Translations under genes and position numbers: made by a program
Source of the DNA: Cristatella mucedo
Taxonomy: Eukaryota > Bryozoa > Phylactolaemata > Cristatellidae
Direction of reading: 5' to 3'
DNA length: 64,000 nucleotides
Assembly (NCBI GenBank): GCA_009760855.2
Contig: WPIO01000017.1
Span: forward strand, 5,347,001-5,411,000
Notes under the pieces: generated by a model
The model's database searches: none
What the model saw: only the letters and a program-made list of their open reading frames with translations
Told to the model about the DNA's origin: nothing
Shown: positions 34,665 through 45,990 of the stretch, piece by piece
Position numbering within the stretch: the first letter of the stretch is position 1
Layout: the number at the start of each line of letters is the position of its first letter

Positions 34665-37600
34665 GTATGTAATGAGTCTTCACTCAGGGCCATAAGTATT
34701 TGTTGCAGTCCAGCTACGTGATCGTCAGGACGACTGACTAATTGCCGTACTGATGAGTAAAGCTGTCGCCCAGCAGTCAGGGAAGGCCAAGGTTTTGCTT
34801 CACGCATTGATATAGACATTCTGGTTCTCTCGGCTGGCTCTATGTCTTGTTCTGGCTGCCAGGGCAGGAGCTGTTGGCCAGGGGGGGGGGTGCCTTTCCA
34901 GTTTACTTAGCTAGATCATACCTGACACGGCCATACCTCATTTCAAGTACGCGAGCAATCTTCCTATTACTCCAGCCCTGTCTGTGAAGGACTGGCAGAA
35001 TGCCTTTAGCAAAGTCTCTGGGCTACTGCTCTATCGGCATGCTGCAGCTGCATTGGATCTTCGTCCGATTGACCAAGAAAAGTAAATAAAATGGCCCGGA
35101 AGGTCGTGAGCATCTTGCACGCTCACTTGCATTGAAACACTTCGCATAATACTCTTCGCCAAGGTGTGATTCTGAAGAGGTACCGAGATTTTTTTAAATG
35201 CCACAATTAAGCTCTAAAATTGGTCGATTTGGACCTCTTCTGTACATATATACCTCATCGTAGCCTTGCTTATATGTCTCCACGTGGTGCAATCTGTAAT
35301 TTCTATTTCTGAGGACGGCTCTCTCCTGAGCCGTTGAGCTGTTTGTAGTCTCACCAGCATCGGAATATGGCCTCCATGCTGAGGTGCTTAAACATATGTG
35401 GACCGGAGTGTCGCTCCTCGAAGGCACTGGCTAGTGGCTGCTGGCTTGGGCTGTCCGACGTGCATGCTGTGCTGTGTGGCAGGGATGCCACACTGTTGCC
35501 GCTTGCCTCGCGCATTCGCGGCCTTGCATGGCCTTGCCTTGCATTCGCGACAATCTACGGCAGCGGCGACCCGCAGCAAATTACCGGCGTGGTGCGTTTC
35601 AGCGCGGCTCTCAGTGTCATCCTCCGAGATGCCACCTTCCCTCCCACCGACTTCGAAGTCGTGCAAGGTTTGCTGGAAGCTCAATGGGACCGGATCAACC
35701 CTGGCTCAAATGTGTCACACACCGTTATCTTGAGGCCACTCAAAGGGGGCTACTTCAATTTCACGTCAGCCGATGTCACTTACCTGGCCCGGGAAAATGC
35801 TGAAGAGGTTCAGGTATGTGAAGCCCATGTTCTGAGAGCACTCAGCTTGAGTCCCTGCCACGAAAGTTGTGTTTGATTGGAAATTGTGCGTGATCGCTTG
35901 CTGTGCTTTCTCCGTGTGTGCCCTACCCACATTAAACGTGCCTAAAAGTATACAACAAACATGTGACATAAGTAGTTGATATGCCGGTTGTAGGTTGGCA
36001 AAACCTCTAGGATAACCACAAAGGGTGTGGGATTTTTGTCTATTAAGTGCACCGTTACCATCTATAGTTGCAATGCCCTATAGTTGCATGACGTTTCCCA
36101 TGAATAAATGAGGCTACTTCCTGTGGACATGGCAGATTTGCTTCTGCCGATATTAGGCAGTTCCGTGTACGATATTTTTTGTTCTTATTTGCCGAATCAG
36201 TTGACACACTTTTGCTTCTATTTGATGTCTGTATCTGCTGACTATGTTCACATGCTGAAGCTTGTACTAAGCCACTGCCTGCTATTAAGACCATTAAGCC
36301 AATTAGTACTGAGACCTGGGTCCTAGCCCAGTAGTAAGGCACTTGCATTTCACGACCCAGGTTGGTGAGCCGTGACGGCACACTAGGTAAGGTGGTTGGT
36401 TTTCACAGCCTCGGTCCCGAGGTCGTGGGTTCGAATCCTGCAGTGGGCGATCCTTAATCGCTGCTGCAAGCGGTGGTGATAGGCCTAAAGGCTCTTCTGT
36501 CGCTATACAAAAGAGGCTGTCAAATCAGCTAGTATTTTCTTTAGGTCGTTGGTTCGAGTTCTGTAGTGGCCACTTTTTTTTTATTGCACACTGTAATCGG
36601 TAATTGATAGCCGTGAAGGGTCTTCTGCAGCTTTATAAATGAGGCTGTTACATCTGCTAACCCTTTACTTTTTACCAAACCCGGCAAAAACACAGCGTTA
36701 CCAGCAAAAGTTGCCAAGTGTGCTTACATTGCAGTTACGAAATATGCTGCTCCGGATTTATAGTCAATGTGGTATGCGAGTCTTTTTGCTTGCTATCTCG
36801 CGCTGTTCGTTTTGGAGTTGCTATCACCGATCTGGTTTGGTCCAGCAGTTAAGGTGCTCGCTCCGACCAAGGTCTGGCTGAGGTCGTGGGCTCGAGCCCC
36901 AAGGCCTATGTGAAGCGCTTGAATAGAGATTATGTTCTCTTGGGGTGCTATACAAATGAATTATATATATTTTTTGATTTTTAGCTTAGCTGCGTATGAT
37001 CCTAGCAGTTCTTAGATTTTCACTACTGCCTTGACCAGTGTAAGTCTTGTAGTGGATTTGCTGACCGCAGCCCATCGTAATGGTTGCTACTTGGCACCCA
37101 GTTTGCAATTGTAACCATGCACATTCAGTCACACAATGGCCGGGATTCAGCTCGAGCACGTAAAGGGAAATTTAAAGCCGAGGCTTCCAAGCCCTGGATC
37201 TAGCATCTAATGAAAAGTAGTGTCGGTAGCTCAGTCGGTAGAGCACTGGATCGGTTACCCAGAAAAAAATTGTCGGCGCTCAGTCGCTCGGCAGATAGAC
37301 TCTAGTTGCTTTTTTAGAAAAAATTCAACAGCCTGTCGTGCTGTTCAGCACTCTACCTTTTTATAGCAGATAAGCAAAGTTTAAGTACAAGTTTAATAAT
37401 TGTAGTGATAAAATGAAGTTGCACCACAACCATTAGCAGTCACCTGTCTGAGTCGCTTAAGCACAAAGTGAGCTCAGCATTCAGAAACATCTGGCATTAT
37501 CCTGCTCCAAATTTTGCGTAAACTTGGAAAAAATGCATCTTAAGATGTAATTCGACCTGCCTGTGCTCTGAGCATTTTATCTACTTCACCCCGGAGACTC

Positions 37601-40600
37601 AGTGGGATTCAGGTCTGGAGATTGACAAGGCAACTCAGTTCGGTTAATGGCCCATAACCAAATGCAACTGGTATGTTACGGAAACAATATGGGGCACTTA
37701 GGTCATTGCCCTGGTGGAAAAGAAAATTATCTCCACGAAGGCCCGTTGCACTAGGTACAGCAGCGTGCTGAAGTATTTCTAAGTGAACATTTTGCACCAT
37801 GATGTCAGGTATCCGCCACAGGAGTACCCGACCCCGATCACGACACCTTTGCTGTCGAATTTTGCCTTCCAATTGTCTTTCACAAATTGTCTTCTGGAGG
37901 CTATTATCACTGAAACCTTCATTTAAGTAATGGCACAGGTAGCCCTGCTCCCAACTTTCACTCCCATCTCTACCGATAGGGCTTCGCGACGAACCGGAGG
38001 ACCTCGCTCTTGCCTTGTCTAAACGCTCTCCGGCTGTAAAGCGGCAAGTGAAATTGCCGCCTTGCGACAGCACCGTGTCCTGTGCTACTGGCATGCATTG
38101 CAGTGGAAATAGGCGAGCAGACAACTGGCCAAGACTAGCGATGGTCTTTAACGCGCTGCCACGGGTTGTCATTCCAGTCCTAATGACTGAGAAATGCCCG
38201 TGAATGCAACACTTAAGCCGTAGCCCCGACTTGGGTTTAGGGCAAAAATAAAGCTCAAGCACCTGCGCACTCCCACATACAAATAACTGCAAACCAAAGG
38301 CGAGCAACTGCGTATGGTGACAACGAACACTAGGCCCCCTCGCTTAGCCATTGCACCACTGCTAAGTCATGCTAGCCATTGCACCACTGCTAAGTCACGC
38401 TTTGGTGTGCGGCCCACATTTGGCCCTTCGTAAAGGCACTCAGCTAGATGGTCTTAGGCATGCCGAGTGGCAATAGCTTGAGGTTAAAAGATAAGCCTAG
38501 CTGGTACACTATTGTTATATACTACTACAAATATTTTGAGTTTCTCCAAAAATGAGCAATGCAGCCGATTTCAAAGTTTATACAGCATGGAAATCTTGTC
38601 ATTTTTAAATGAATTTTAAATGTCGAGGGTGCATGCTCTCGAATTTTGTCTGTTCCAGCACTGGTTTATGGAAACAACGTCGTGAAAGTTACTATGTCAA
38701 TTGGGAGCCTTTGTTCATTGTGCTCTGGGCTAAGTATTCACTACTATCATTAATAGGGGGTTGGCGATAATTTACGTTCGAGTGTACTTCCTGTACTACT
38801 CATATGACCGGCACGATCTCGGCTTCCATTTTTATGCAGATGACTCACAGCAGTACATTTTTTGATCCCTCCCTACCGTCCAGCATGTCGAACTCCTCAG
38901 TTCCCTTGCAAGCACGTGTTGCTGAATTTTGCACTTGGATGGAAGCAAAGTTTCACCAATCGAATGGCAACAAGACCAGCCTAATCGTTACAGGGAAATC
39001 TAGCATACTTAGATACCAGAAAGCCTAATACTCAAAACTGGCTCAGCCAGCATCTACCCAGTGGCCTCTGTGCAGAATCTCGATGTCATTTTCCAAAATT
39101 TCCATTTGATGACCTTGATCAGCTCCACATTCAAGTCGGTTCTAAGTAGTAGTGCAAAAACGTGACCCTCCTATGGGTACCACAGCCTACGTGTTCATCC
39201 ATTCGGATATCCTGCCTAGACTTCTGTAACTCACTACTTGCAGGTCCTCCTGCATGTGCAATAAGACGTTTACAGTTAGTAGCAAACTTGGCAGCTTGAC
39301 TTGTCTGTTGTGAATGTCTTATCTGCAATACTGTACTGCTTCTCACCTACCCGTGCCTGCTTCCCATTGAAGTAATGTGTCGACTAAGTTTGAGTCATCT
39401 TTGGTCCCCTCATTCCCTTGCTCTCCGGCCTACTTATCCGAAATACTTCCTCTTCAAGCTTTATGATAGTAATATATACATTTGCTGCAAAGGACGCATG
39501 ATCGAATGGTTAGTGGTTTTCATCACATCCTTCTTTCCGACTCAAGTCGTTTAGCTGTTCCTCTATACAACCTAGAGCCCTTTGGAGGCCGTGCCTTTAG
39601 TATAGAATGCTCCCAGAGGCTAGAAGTCACACCCGACTAACGTCGGGGCATTCTCTGACGTGACATTTAAAATTTGAAGCTAAAAACCTGCCTGTTCCTC
39701 ACAGCGTTGCTCTGTCCACGTGACCTGCCCTTTGTGTGCTCATGTATACTGACATTATGCTTGTCACTAGCCCAGTGGCACGTTTCCTCTCCAGCATATG
39801 CAAAGTGCCCAGCAAGAGATTGGGTTCTCTTTGAACGCTATGCAAATTTTTTACTAGTAGTAGTAGTCGTAGCCCCAGTAGTACCCTTTCCAAGACTGAT
39901 GCTGCACAAGGTGCACTTATTAGTGATATGGTGGTGCTTCTAAATGACTACTGTCTAAATGAATGAATAGCCTGCGAAATGCATGGAAAAGGAAGGAACA
40001 AACGCGTTTTAACGCATCAGCATAAAATGCATAACATTTGAGAGCCGTCAGCAGATCTGACCCTGTGCATGTCACCCCTAGCCATGTTATTCTTGTTGTT
40101 TATCAAGCATGATACCGCTCACTACTCGATCGTGTTACCTTTGCAGCAGATGTAAAGCGCCTAGAAAGAGATTGAGTTCTCTGAGGGTGCTTTATCAAGT
40201 GAATGATGATAATAATAATAATACACTTGATAAAGCACCCTCGGAGAACTCAATCTCTTTTCATTTTCGGTTCAAATTAAAGTTGGCTTTTTTATGGAGT
40301 CAGATGCTGATCCGAGCTACCCCGAAGCCGAAGTGTGGCAGCGCTAGGAGTTTAGTGCCAGAAATGTCGTGCCTTTTTTGGAAACAGAGCTTATTCGTTT
40401 ATTCGTATCTCTGCAAAGAATTTTTGAACACGGGTACTAGATTTCTGCTATCCACACTGCAAACTAATAATAAACAGCCAGCTGATCCTCTTGCTGTCAC
40501 TCCCACGCAGCTAAGCCCTCACAAAGTCGTCTAGGGAATATCGTGGGACAAGATTGCCTTGCAGCCTGATAGCATAGTATGTATTGGTTGGTCCTCCGAT

Positions 40601-41878
40601 TCTTTGCCTTGTAAATGCGCACTTGTCGTTCCCTCACGTGTTAGCTCTCTGCCAGTCGTCGATGCCACGGTACACGAGCCGAAATAGCAGCAGGACCGGA
40701 ATCACTATAACGGAAGGCACGTGGCATAGGGTACTGTTTTAATGAATATCCTGTCTAGATGCATAGATTGTACTGCTGGGGGTGATAAATATATTTAGAC
40801 AGGAGCGACTGTACCTGAAAGTCAGTCTAGAGATAGCCTAAAGCCTGGCCAATATGGTGCCTTCGTTTCGGATTTATGACCACATGTTAATGTGACCCGC
40901 ATGTACTGCTGGGGGTGATAAATATATTTAGACAGGAGCGACTGTACCTGAAAGTCAGTCTAGAGATAGCCTAAAGCCTGGCCAATATGGTGCCTTCGTT
41001 TCGGATTTATGACCACATGTTAATGTGACCCGCATGTCTGCCCTCGTGATCTGTTGTAGTGCCTCAAAGTAGTCTGACTATGCAAGTCGTACTATACTGT
41101 AGTTCTGTGTGAATATTTGATGGAAGCTTTTGCCTGCCACGAGTACTCGTTGTGAAACGAACAAGTGGTGGGCCAAGTGGTTTCGTCCGAACGGGACAAA
41201 ACGGCCGACAGTCTTATTGCTCTCTTTTCTTCTCTCTTATCCTCGTGCCTTGCTCTTTCCCTTTTTTTACCGTCTCTTTTCTGTCTCTTTGCACTTGCTG
41301 TCTCCAACTCGCTCTGTCTGCAGCTCCCTATGTGTCAATCTTGGATCTTGCTCTCGTCTCTCTCTCTCTCTCTCTTTTCTAACTGCCTGGCTCAAAGCAC
41401 TTACCGCCGTTGCTTGGCTTTTCAGATTGGATATACGAGTTCGCCAGGCGAAGGTGGAATTGCCAGTCGCCGGGACTTCGACAGACTCTTCTCGGCTCAC
41501 GTGGTGAGTGACGACTGCATTGTGCCTGCTGCTGCTGCTGCTATTGATAGCACTGCAAACTCTGCTTCGACATCTCCGCCGCCCTTTGCTCCCGAGCAGT
41601 AGCACCAGTGCCAGCTGTGGCAGCAGCCGGCACTGGCTGACACTGATGGCCACATGTTGCTTGGCACTGTCACATAGCATTCTTTTTTACGCGATTTCTC
41701 GTGCATCGACCACGCTTCGGTCGATTTCTGGCCAAAATCGCTCAATGTGTGATGGATTTCACTGTTGCAGGCTGACTGGGCTGTTTTCGCGCTTATGACA
41801 TTGCCATCATTGGGACTGCCGCTGTTCCTGTGGCACGGCAGCCACAAGAAATACGAGAGCAAAAGCAAGAAGCAGTAG
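34489..41878 (+). CDS. SSR2: SSR2, translocon-associated protein subunit beta (TRAP-beta), complete
   Basis: Four coding exons, 34489-34664, 35603-35813, 41426-41503 and 41771-41878, give a 190-residue protein (human is 183). Order of parts: signal peptide about 1-19 with a Leu-rich core; lumenal domain with two N-glycosylation sequons in exon 2 (NVSHTV and NFTSAD); one membrane segment near residues 157-178 ([19 protein letters not shown]); and a short Lys-rich cytosolic tail ending SKSKKQ. TRAP-beta is a type I ER membrane protein in the four-subunit TRAP complex bound to the Sec61 translocon. Every block matches human SSR2 as I remember it. All splice phases agree. Intron 2 is 5.6 kb and holds LINE, SINE and Tc1 relics plus a perfect tandem duplication. 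A CT-rich run ending GCAG lies 4 bp before the ATG and may be the acceptor of a 5' UTR intron. Confidence 0.96.
35603..35813 (+). CDS. SSR2: SSR2 exon 2 (lumenal domain)
   Basis: It encodes [20 protein letters not shown], then [20 protein letters not shown] and [15 protein letters not shown]. These are near-identical to human TRAP-beta. Acceptor is CGTTTCAG, donor is GTATGT. Confidence 0.96.
36375..36660 (+). mobile_element. SINE-B copy plus a second partial copy in tandem
   Basis: The first copy has GAGGTCGTGGGTTCGAATCC, TGCAGTGGGCGATCCTTAAT, GTCGCTATACAAAAGAGGCT and GTCAAATCAGCTAG. A headless second copy follows (TTAGGTCGTTGGTTCGAGTT ... GAGGCTGTTACATCTGCTAA). Confidence 0.85.
36834..36970 (+). 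mobile_element. SINE-A copy, best preserved
   Basis: TGGTTTGGTCCAGCAGTTAA, GAGGTCGTGGGCTCGAGCCC, then GTGAAGCGCTTGAATAGAGA, TTATGTTCTCTTGGGGTGCT and ATACAAATGAATTATATATA. It lies in SSR2 intron 2. Confidence 0.9.
37219..37262 (+). pseudogene. tRNA-like 5' fragment
   Basis: TCGGTAGCTCAGTCGGTAGA followed by GCACTGGATCGGTTACCCAG resembles the D-arm and anticodon-arm half of a tRNA, including the A box. No B box or T-arm follows, so this is a fragment or the head of another SINE. Confidence 0.5.
37560..38060 (-). pseudogene. Tc1/mariner transposase relic in SSR2 intron 2
   Basis: In broken frames on the minus strand it reads [19 protein letters not shown], the transposase C-terminal motif, and upstream [12 protein letters not shown], like GGSVMVWGCFS of Tc1 families. 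Stops and frameshifts break it throughout. Confidence 0.75.
38790..39870 (+). mobile_element. LINE-A relic in SSR2 intron 2
   Basis: It contains [13 protein letters not shown] (intact YADD), then decayed C-terminal RT sequence, and the LINE-A tail at 39797-39860 ending in short TAG repeats. Confidence 0.8.
40055..40262. mobile_element. Two LINE-A tails joined 3' to 3'
   Basis: A plus-strand LINE-A end (40055-40200) meets a minus-strand tail (about 40222-40262) through a short ATGATAATAATAATAATACA joint. The tail halves GAGTTCTCTGAGGGTGCTTT and AAAGCACCCTCGGAGAACTC can pair. Confidence 0.85.
40769..41034. repeat. Perfect 133-bp tandem duplication
   Basis: The units 40769-40901 and 40902-41034 are identical as read here (TGTACTGCTGGGGGTGATAA ... 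GTTAATGTGACCCGCA). It lies in SSR2 intron 2. Confidence 0.95.
41426..41503 (+). CDS. SSR2: SSR2 exon 3
   Basis: It encodes [20 protein letters not shown] followed by LFSAHV, matching human [20 protein letters not shown] and RFSPHF. Acceptor is CTTTTCAG, donor is GTGAGT, phase 0 at both ends. Confidence 0.95.
41771..41878 (+). CDS. SSR2: SSR2 exon 4 (membrane segment, tail, stop)
   Basis: It encodes [20 protein letters not shown] and a basic tail, with TAG at 41876-41878. It matches human [20 protein letters not shown]. Acceptor is CTGTTGCAG. No clear AATAAA follows closely, so the 3' end of the transcript is not placed. Confidence 0.95.
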   Translation, partial: ADWAVFALMTLPSLGLPLFLWHGSHKKYESKSKKQ

Positions 41879-43019
41879 ATTTACCAGCACTCCAAAGGCA
41901 TTAATAATTTTTAGGTTTTTTGTATATAAAAAAATACAACAAGTTAATATACAAGTTAAATCTAGTGTAATCAGTCTTCGATTGGGTCTGCAGTTGAGAT
42001 GGGGTTGTTTTGCAGCGAGCATTTAGTAGGGCAAAACGGAAAGTTGGCTCACTGCATGGTGACTGCTTGTCATAATTGCCAGAAGAAACGCTAACGTTGG
42101 TATTGCTGTGGTGCTTGAGTTATGGAAGGTCAGTATTTACAAACACAGTTGTAGTACCGTGCTCATGGTGTCAGAAATGTATGAGCAGCAAGTTAGTGCG
42201 GGAAAACTTGCTCTGGTGGCCTGTCAATGCTATTATAACCTGTCGCCTTGCACCCTTTGGTATTAATAAGTATTTAATCCCCCTCGGTTAGCAGAAACCA
42301 CATTTTAGCCATAGTTATAGTTTCGTGAAGGGCTGAAATATTCTCAGCAATCCAGTGAACAATGACCATCCACTTTCTGTACATAGCACACAGTGCTCAG
42401 CAGTGCACCCTTAACACCAACTGAATGGAATCGTTCGGGTTACCTCTACAAACATATTAGGGGGAAGTACACTAACAACTAACATTCTACAGCATAAAAG
42501 GGGTGTTTTGGTAAGGATAGCAACCTAGAATGACCTTGAATTGCATCTCTGGAGCCGACTCTAGCCAGAAGAATTCAGCCGACCCTTTGCAGTCAACCTC
42601 TTCCTCGCCATCCCTCTGCCTATCTCGCAGGCAGTCATTATTGCCTTCAGGCTTTCCCAGCTTTAGTATGCATCTCCTAATTGGTTTGCGAATGTTGATA
42701 AGGTGGTAATGCAGTAAACCAGAATTAAGTTGCTTGACAGTACAGGCACACAAGCCTTCACGACCCAAGTTTGATAAACAGCAACCCCGTTCAAAAACTG
42801 GGTCCTTCTGAGACGCAAGACTTGTCACACGTTTTAGGATAATCTTCAAGGATTCTACACATTGACCTTGAGTAGGAGTAATCGCTAGTGGCCGGAAATG
42901 TGACTTCGTACAGCCAATTTTTCTTCCATCTTCTCTTGACTTGCACCGATTCTCCCATCACAGCTAGAGATTTAAAGAGTACTGTCACTCACATTTATTT
43001 CCATTCATTTGTCCAACTT

Positions 43020-43200
43020 ACTAGCTGATTAAACAGACTCTTTTGTATAGCGACATAAGAGCCTTTACGGCTATCACCACTGCTTGCAGCAGCGATAAAG
43101 GATCGCCCACCGCAGGATTCGAACCCACGACCTCAGGACTGATGTCGTGAAAAGCAACCGCCTTACATAGTGTGCCATTACGGCTCACCCACTTCAAATA
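43020..43200 (-). mobile_element. SINE-B copy, reversed
   Basis: CTAGCTGATTAAACAGACTC, TTTTGTATAGCGACATAAGA, GATCGCCCACCGCAGGATTC and GAACCCACGACCTCAGGACT are the reverse complement of SINE-B. Confidence 0.88.
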
Positions 43201-43264
43201 CCTACTCCCCGGCCTATCTTTCTTTGCTGCAATTGTGCATGGTATTATCACCAAACAAATTTAT

Positions 43265-43470
43265 TAAATTGAATGACGACAAAAATAACTATTAGAAACT
43301 GGAAAGCCTAACTCTCGAAGTAGGCTCTGCCAGCACATCTCCTGTAGCCTCTACCTGGATTCTGGGTGTCCCATTTTATAATGACTGGCTATACATGAGG
43401 CCATCAGCTTCACTGTCAAGTCTGCCTGATTTCGTTGCTGAAATTCGGGTTCTCTTGGATAAGGACATAA
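43265..43470 (+). mobile_element. LINE-A fragment
   Basis: The text from AATTGAATGACGACAAAAAT to CGGGTTCTCTTGGATAAGGA matches the LINE-A region around LNDDKT...VGSASTSPV and the RACLDKD block. Confidence 0.65.
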
Positions 43471-43648
43471 GTGCCAATATGTGAGCTTCCTCCCACTAAA
43501 CTTAAATTTCATTGAGTTCTTTGTTAACCTTCCGAGCCAGTCCCGTAAACGCAAGTCGCCGACGTCGCACTAACGCTGTGTCCTTTATTGCACTACTAAG
43601 ACAATGCAGCTACAACGAGTCACGTCGAAAATATCAAGAGATGATTTA

Positions 43649-43651
<3 letters not shown>

Positions 43652-43712
<61 letters not shown>
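43652..43712. repeat. (TA)n microsatellite
   Basis: Pure TA repeat of about 60 bases between SSR2 and rabaptin. Confidence 0.95.
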
Positions 43713-43713
<1 letters not shown>

Positions 43714-43989
43714 CTATTTTCACAGTTGAAACTTCTAAAGCACTTTCACAGTTGAAATCAACATTGAATTGTGAATTGACTTATGAAATAAGAGATAAGC
43801 AGGCTTCGATCCGCGAATTACTTAGTCGCGTATTTAAACGCTGCGGAGAATCTCAGGAGCGGATAATCTCAGGAGCGGATAAATATTGGCATTATATTAA
43901 ACATTAATATTTATTAATATTTAATATAGTAAATAAGATAATATAACAATAATATAATAAATATTAATAATATTAAATATTGACATATT

Positions 43990-44120
43990 TAATAGCCTCA
44001 CTCATGGAGCGACAGAAGAACTTTAACGGACATCACGGCTGCTTGCAGTTGGCAATAAAAGATCGCCCTCTGCAGGATTTGAACCTACGATCTCGATCAT
44101 GAAATGCTAGCAACTTATCG
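43990..44120 (-). mobile_element. SINE-B copy, reversed, partial
   Basis: GAGCGACAGAAGAACTTTAA, GGCAATAAAAGATCGCCCTC and TGCAGGATTTGAACCTACGA match reversed SINE-B. Confidence 0.8.
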
Positions 44121-44565
44121 ACTTCAAGGTTCTGTCACTTTTATTTCCCTTCATTCCCTGGCTCCAGCCTACCGGTCAGAACTACTCGAAGACTCGAGCG
44201 ACCAGCTGTTCTGACTCGAATCGTTTAGCCATACCTCATACGAACCTCAGCCGTTGGAGACCGTGCCTTTAGTTCGTATGCTCCCACAGCCTGGTACTCA
44301 CTGCCGACGCACGTCACAAGGTCCCCCGCTACGGCTACGTTTAAAAAGAAGCTTAAAACACCTGCTCGTTACTGCATTTAGTGGGTCTTTGTGATTCGTC
44401 CTTCGTGTGCACATGCCTGCTGACACTGGCTGCTGCTTTGGGATGCTACCACTAATCATCTGTAGTAGTGCTCTTTATACAGCATTGTAAAGTGCCTAGA
44501 AAGAGTTTCAGTTCTCTGAGGTTGCTTTACAAATGTAATATTATTATTATTATTATTATTACTGG
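44110..44565 (+). mobile_element. LINE-A 3' fragment
   Basis: It contains the block GGAGACCGTGCCTTTAGTTC..., the GTGGGTCTTTGTGATTCGTC block and the tail at 44484-44560 ending in (TTA)n. Confidence 0.75.
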
Positions 44566-44809
44566 ATTGTCTCGGCCCTTTAAATGAAGAGCCGGTCGGG
44601 GACAGTAAATCTCAGTGACGGTCTCCCGCACGGCGAGGGTCACTGTGGTTGAGCCTTTTCGCAGCTGTACGCTTCTATAAATGGTCTTAATTTTCAAGTT
44701 GAATTTCCCCACGATGTTTCGCTGGTAGACTTCTATTGCGATTTTTGTTGGTAAACTGTGCCTCCTCCATTTAGGTGAACCCGGCTAAGATATGCTGTAA
44801 ACATGCAGT

Positions 44810-45215
44810 AAACTATTAAGCTTACATATGCTGCAACGTAAGTATGATCTTATAGGTAGTAGTAACAATCACTGAGTCGACATGCATAGTGTGGTTAATG
44901 TAATATGCACAGTGTTAGCACGCATAGGCACACAAAAGGACGAACCACAAGGACAAAAACAGCAAAACAAAAGGCTTAAAACAGCAGGTTTCAAACGAAC
45001 CATTCACTAACAGGGAACCACTATATGCTGTCATAAATAGTACTGTTTTTAGCTTCTTTTTAAATGTGGTCAAGTCAGAGGATGTCGCGTCGCAAGTAAT
45101 GAGTTCCAGGCTTTGGGAGCATACGAGCTAAAGGTATGGTCTCAAAAGAATTAGAGGATAGTTCGAGGCATAGCTAAGCGATTTTAGTCAGAGGAGCAGG
45201 TGGTACGATGCCAAG
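44810..45215 (-). mobile_element. LINE-A 3' fragment, reversed
   Basis: It contains the reverse complement of the LINE-A 3' region (GCTTCTTTTTAAATGTGGTC, TTCCAGGCTTTGGGAGCATA). It abuts a plus-strand LINE-A piece at 45215. Confidence 0.7.
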
Positions 45216-45990
45216 CAGCCTTTCAAGCTCCCGAGCACCTTGCCGAACGCCTCAAAATGGGCTCGGCCAGCATATCTGCGGTAGCCTCTGCATAAAAATC
45301 TTACCGTGCTATATTAAAATGACCCTTCAATATGTGACCGCGTTAATGCCACGGTTAGGCCTGCCTACTTTCAGAAACGTAAAATTGCAAGCATTCAGGC
45401 TTACTCAGATAAAGAGACCGCGGTCAAGCTTGCCCCGCAGATGCCGTTTGTGCCGTCCCGTCTAGATTTCCCTAACTCGCTACTTGCGGGTCTCCGGCCT
45501 CAGCACTACCTCTCCATCAAGTTGTGAATCTACCTCAAGGTGTTGTCACTCACTCTCCCTCCCTACCTACCCATGAGAAATCCTTCCTAATTTCAGGCTT
45601 CCGGTCCGGTCGCGTCACCGGCTCCTCTGATTAAAGTGATCTCAAATCCTCTAGGGGGTCGTGCCTTCAGTACCCATGCGACCAAACTCCGGAACTCACT
45701 ACGTGACATGACAATATCCCTTGACTTGAAGAAGTTAATAAAAGAGCTGCATCTCTGCACCTGTTTATCAACCGTGTGCCCAGTCCGTGTGGACTCTCCT
45801 TTATGCAGGTGCTGAAATTGTGCATGTCGTCGCCAATAGAACAAACACCACGCTTCCTAATTAGATTTGGTTCTCTGAGGGTTTTACGAAGGGGTTTTTA
45901 CAAATGTAGTATTACTATTACTTTCGAAAAGAGATCCTTTCGAGCACATTCAAAATTCCTAGAATGAGATTGAGTTCACTTGGGTATTAT
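45216..45990 (+). mobile_element. LINE-A relic
   Basis: Decayed C-terminal RT pieces (CAAAATGGGCTCGGCCAGCA, TCTAGATTTCCCTAACTCGC) lead to a tail-like end at 45950-46000 (GAATGAGATTGAGTTC...TTATTATTG). Confidence 0.6.

Noticed and set aside
37609-38307. 232-codon open frame on the minus strand
   Set aside because: It lies over a decayed Tc1/mariner transposase but in a different frame from the recognisable motifs, so it is a chance opening.
42487-42988. Minus-strand frames of 120 and 65 codons after SSR2
   Set aside because: No motif or family recognised, no supporting splice sites, and not linked to a neighbouring gene.
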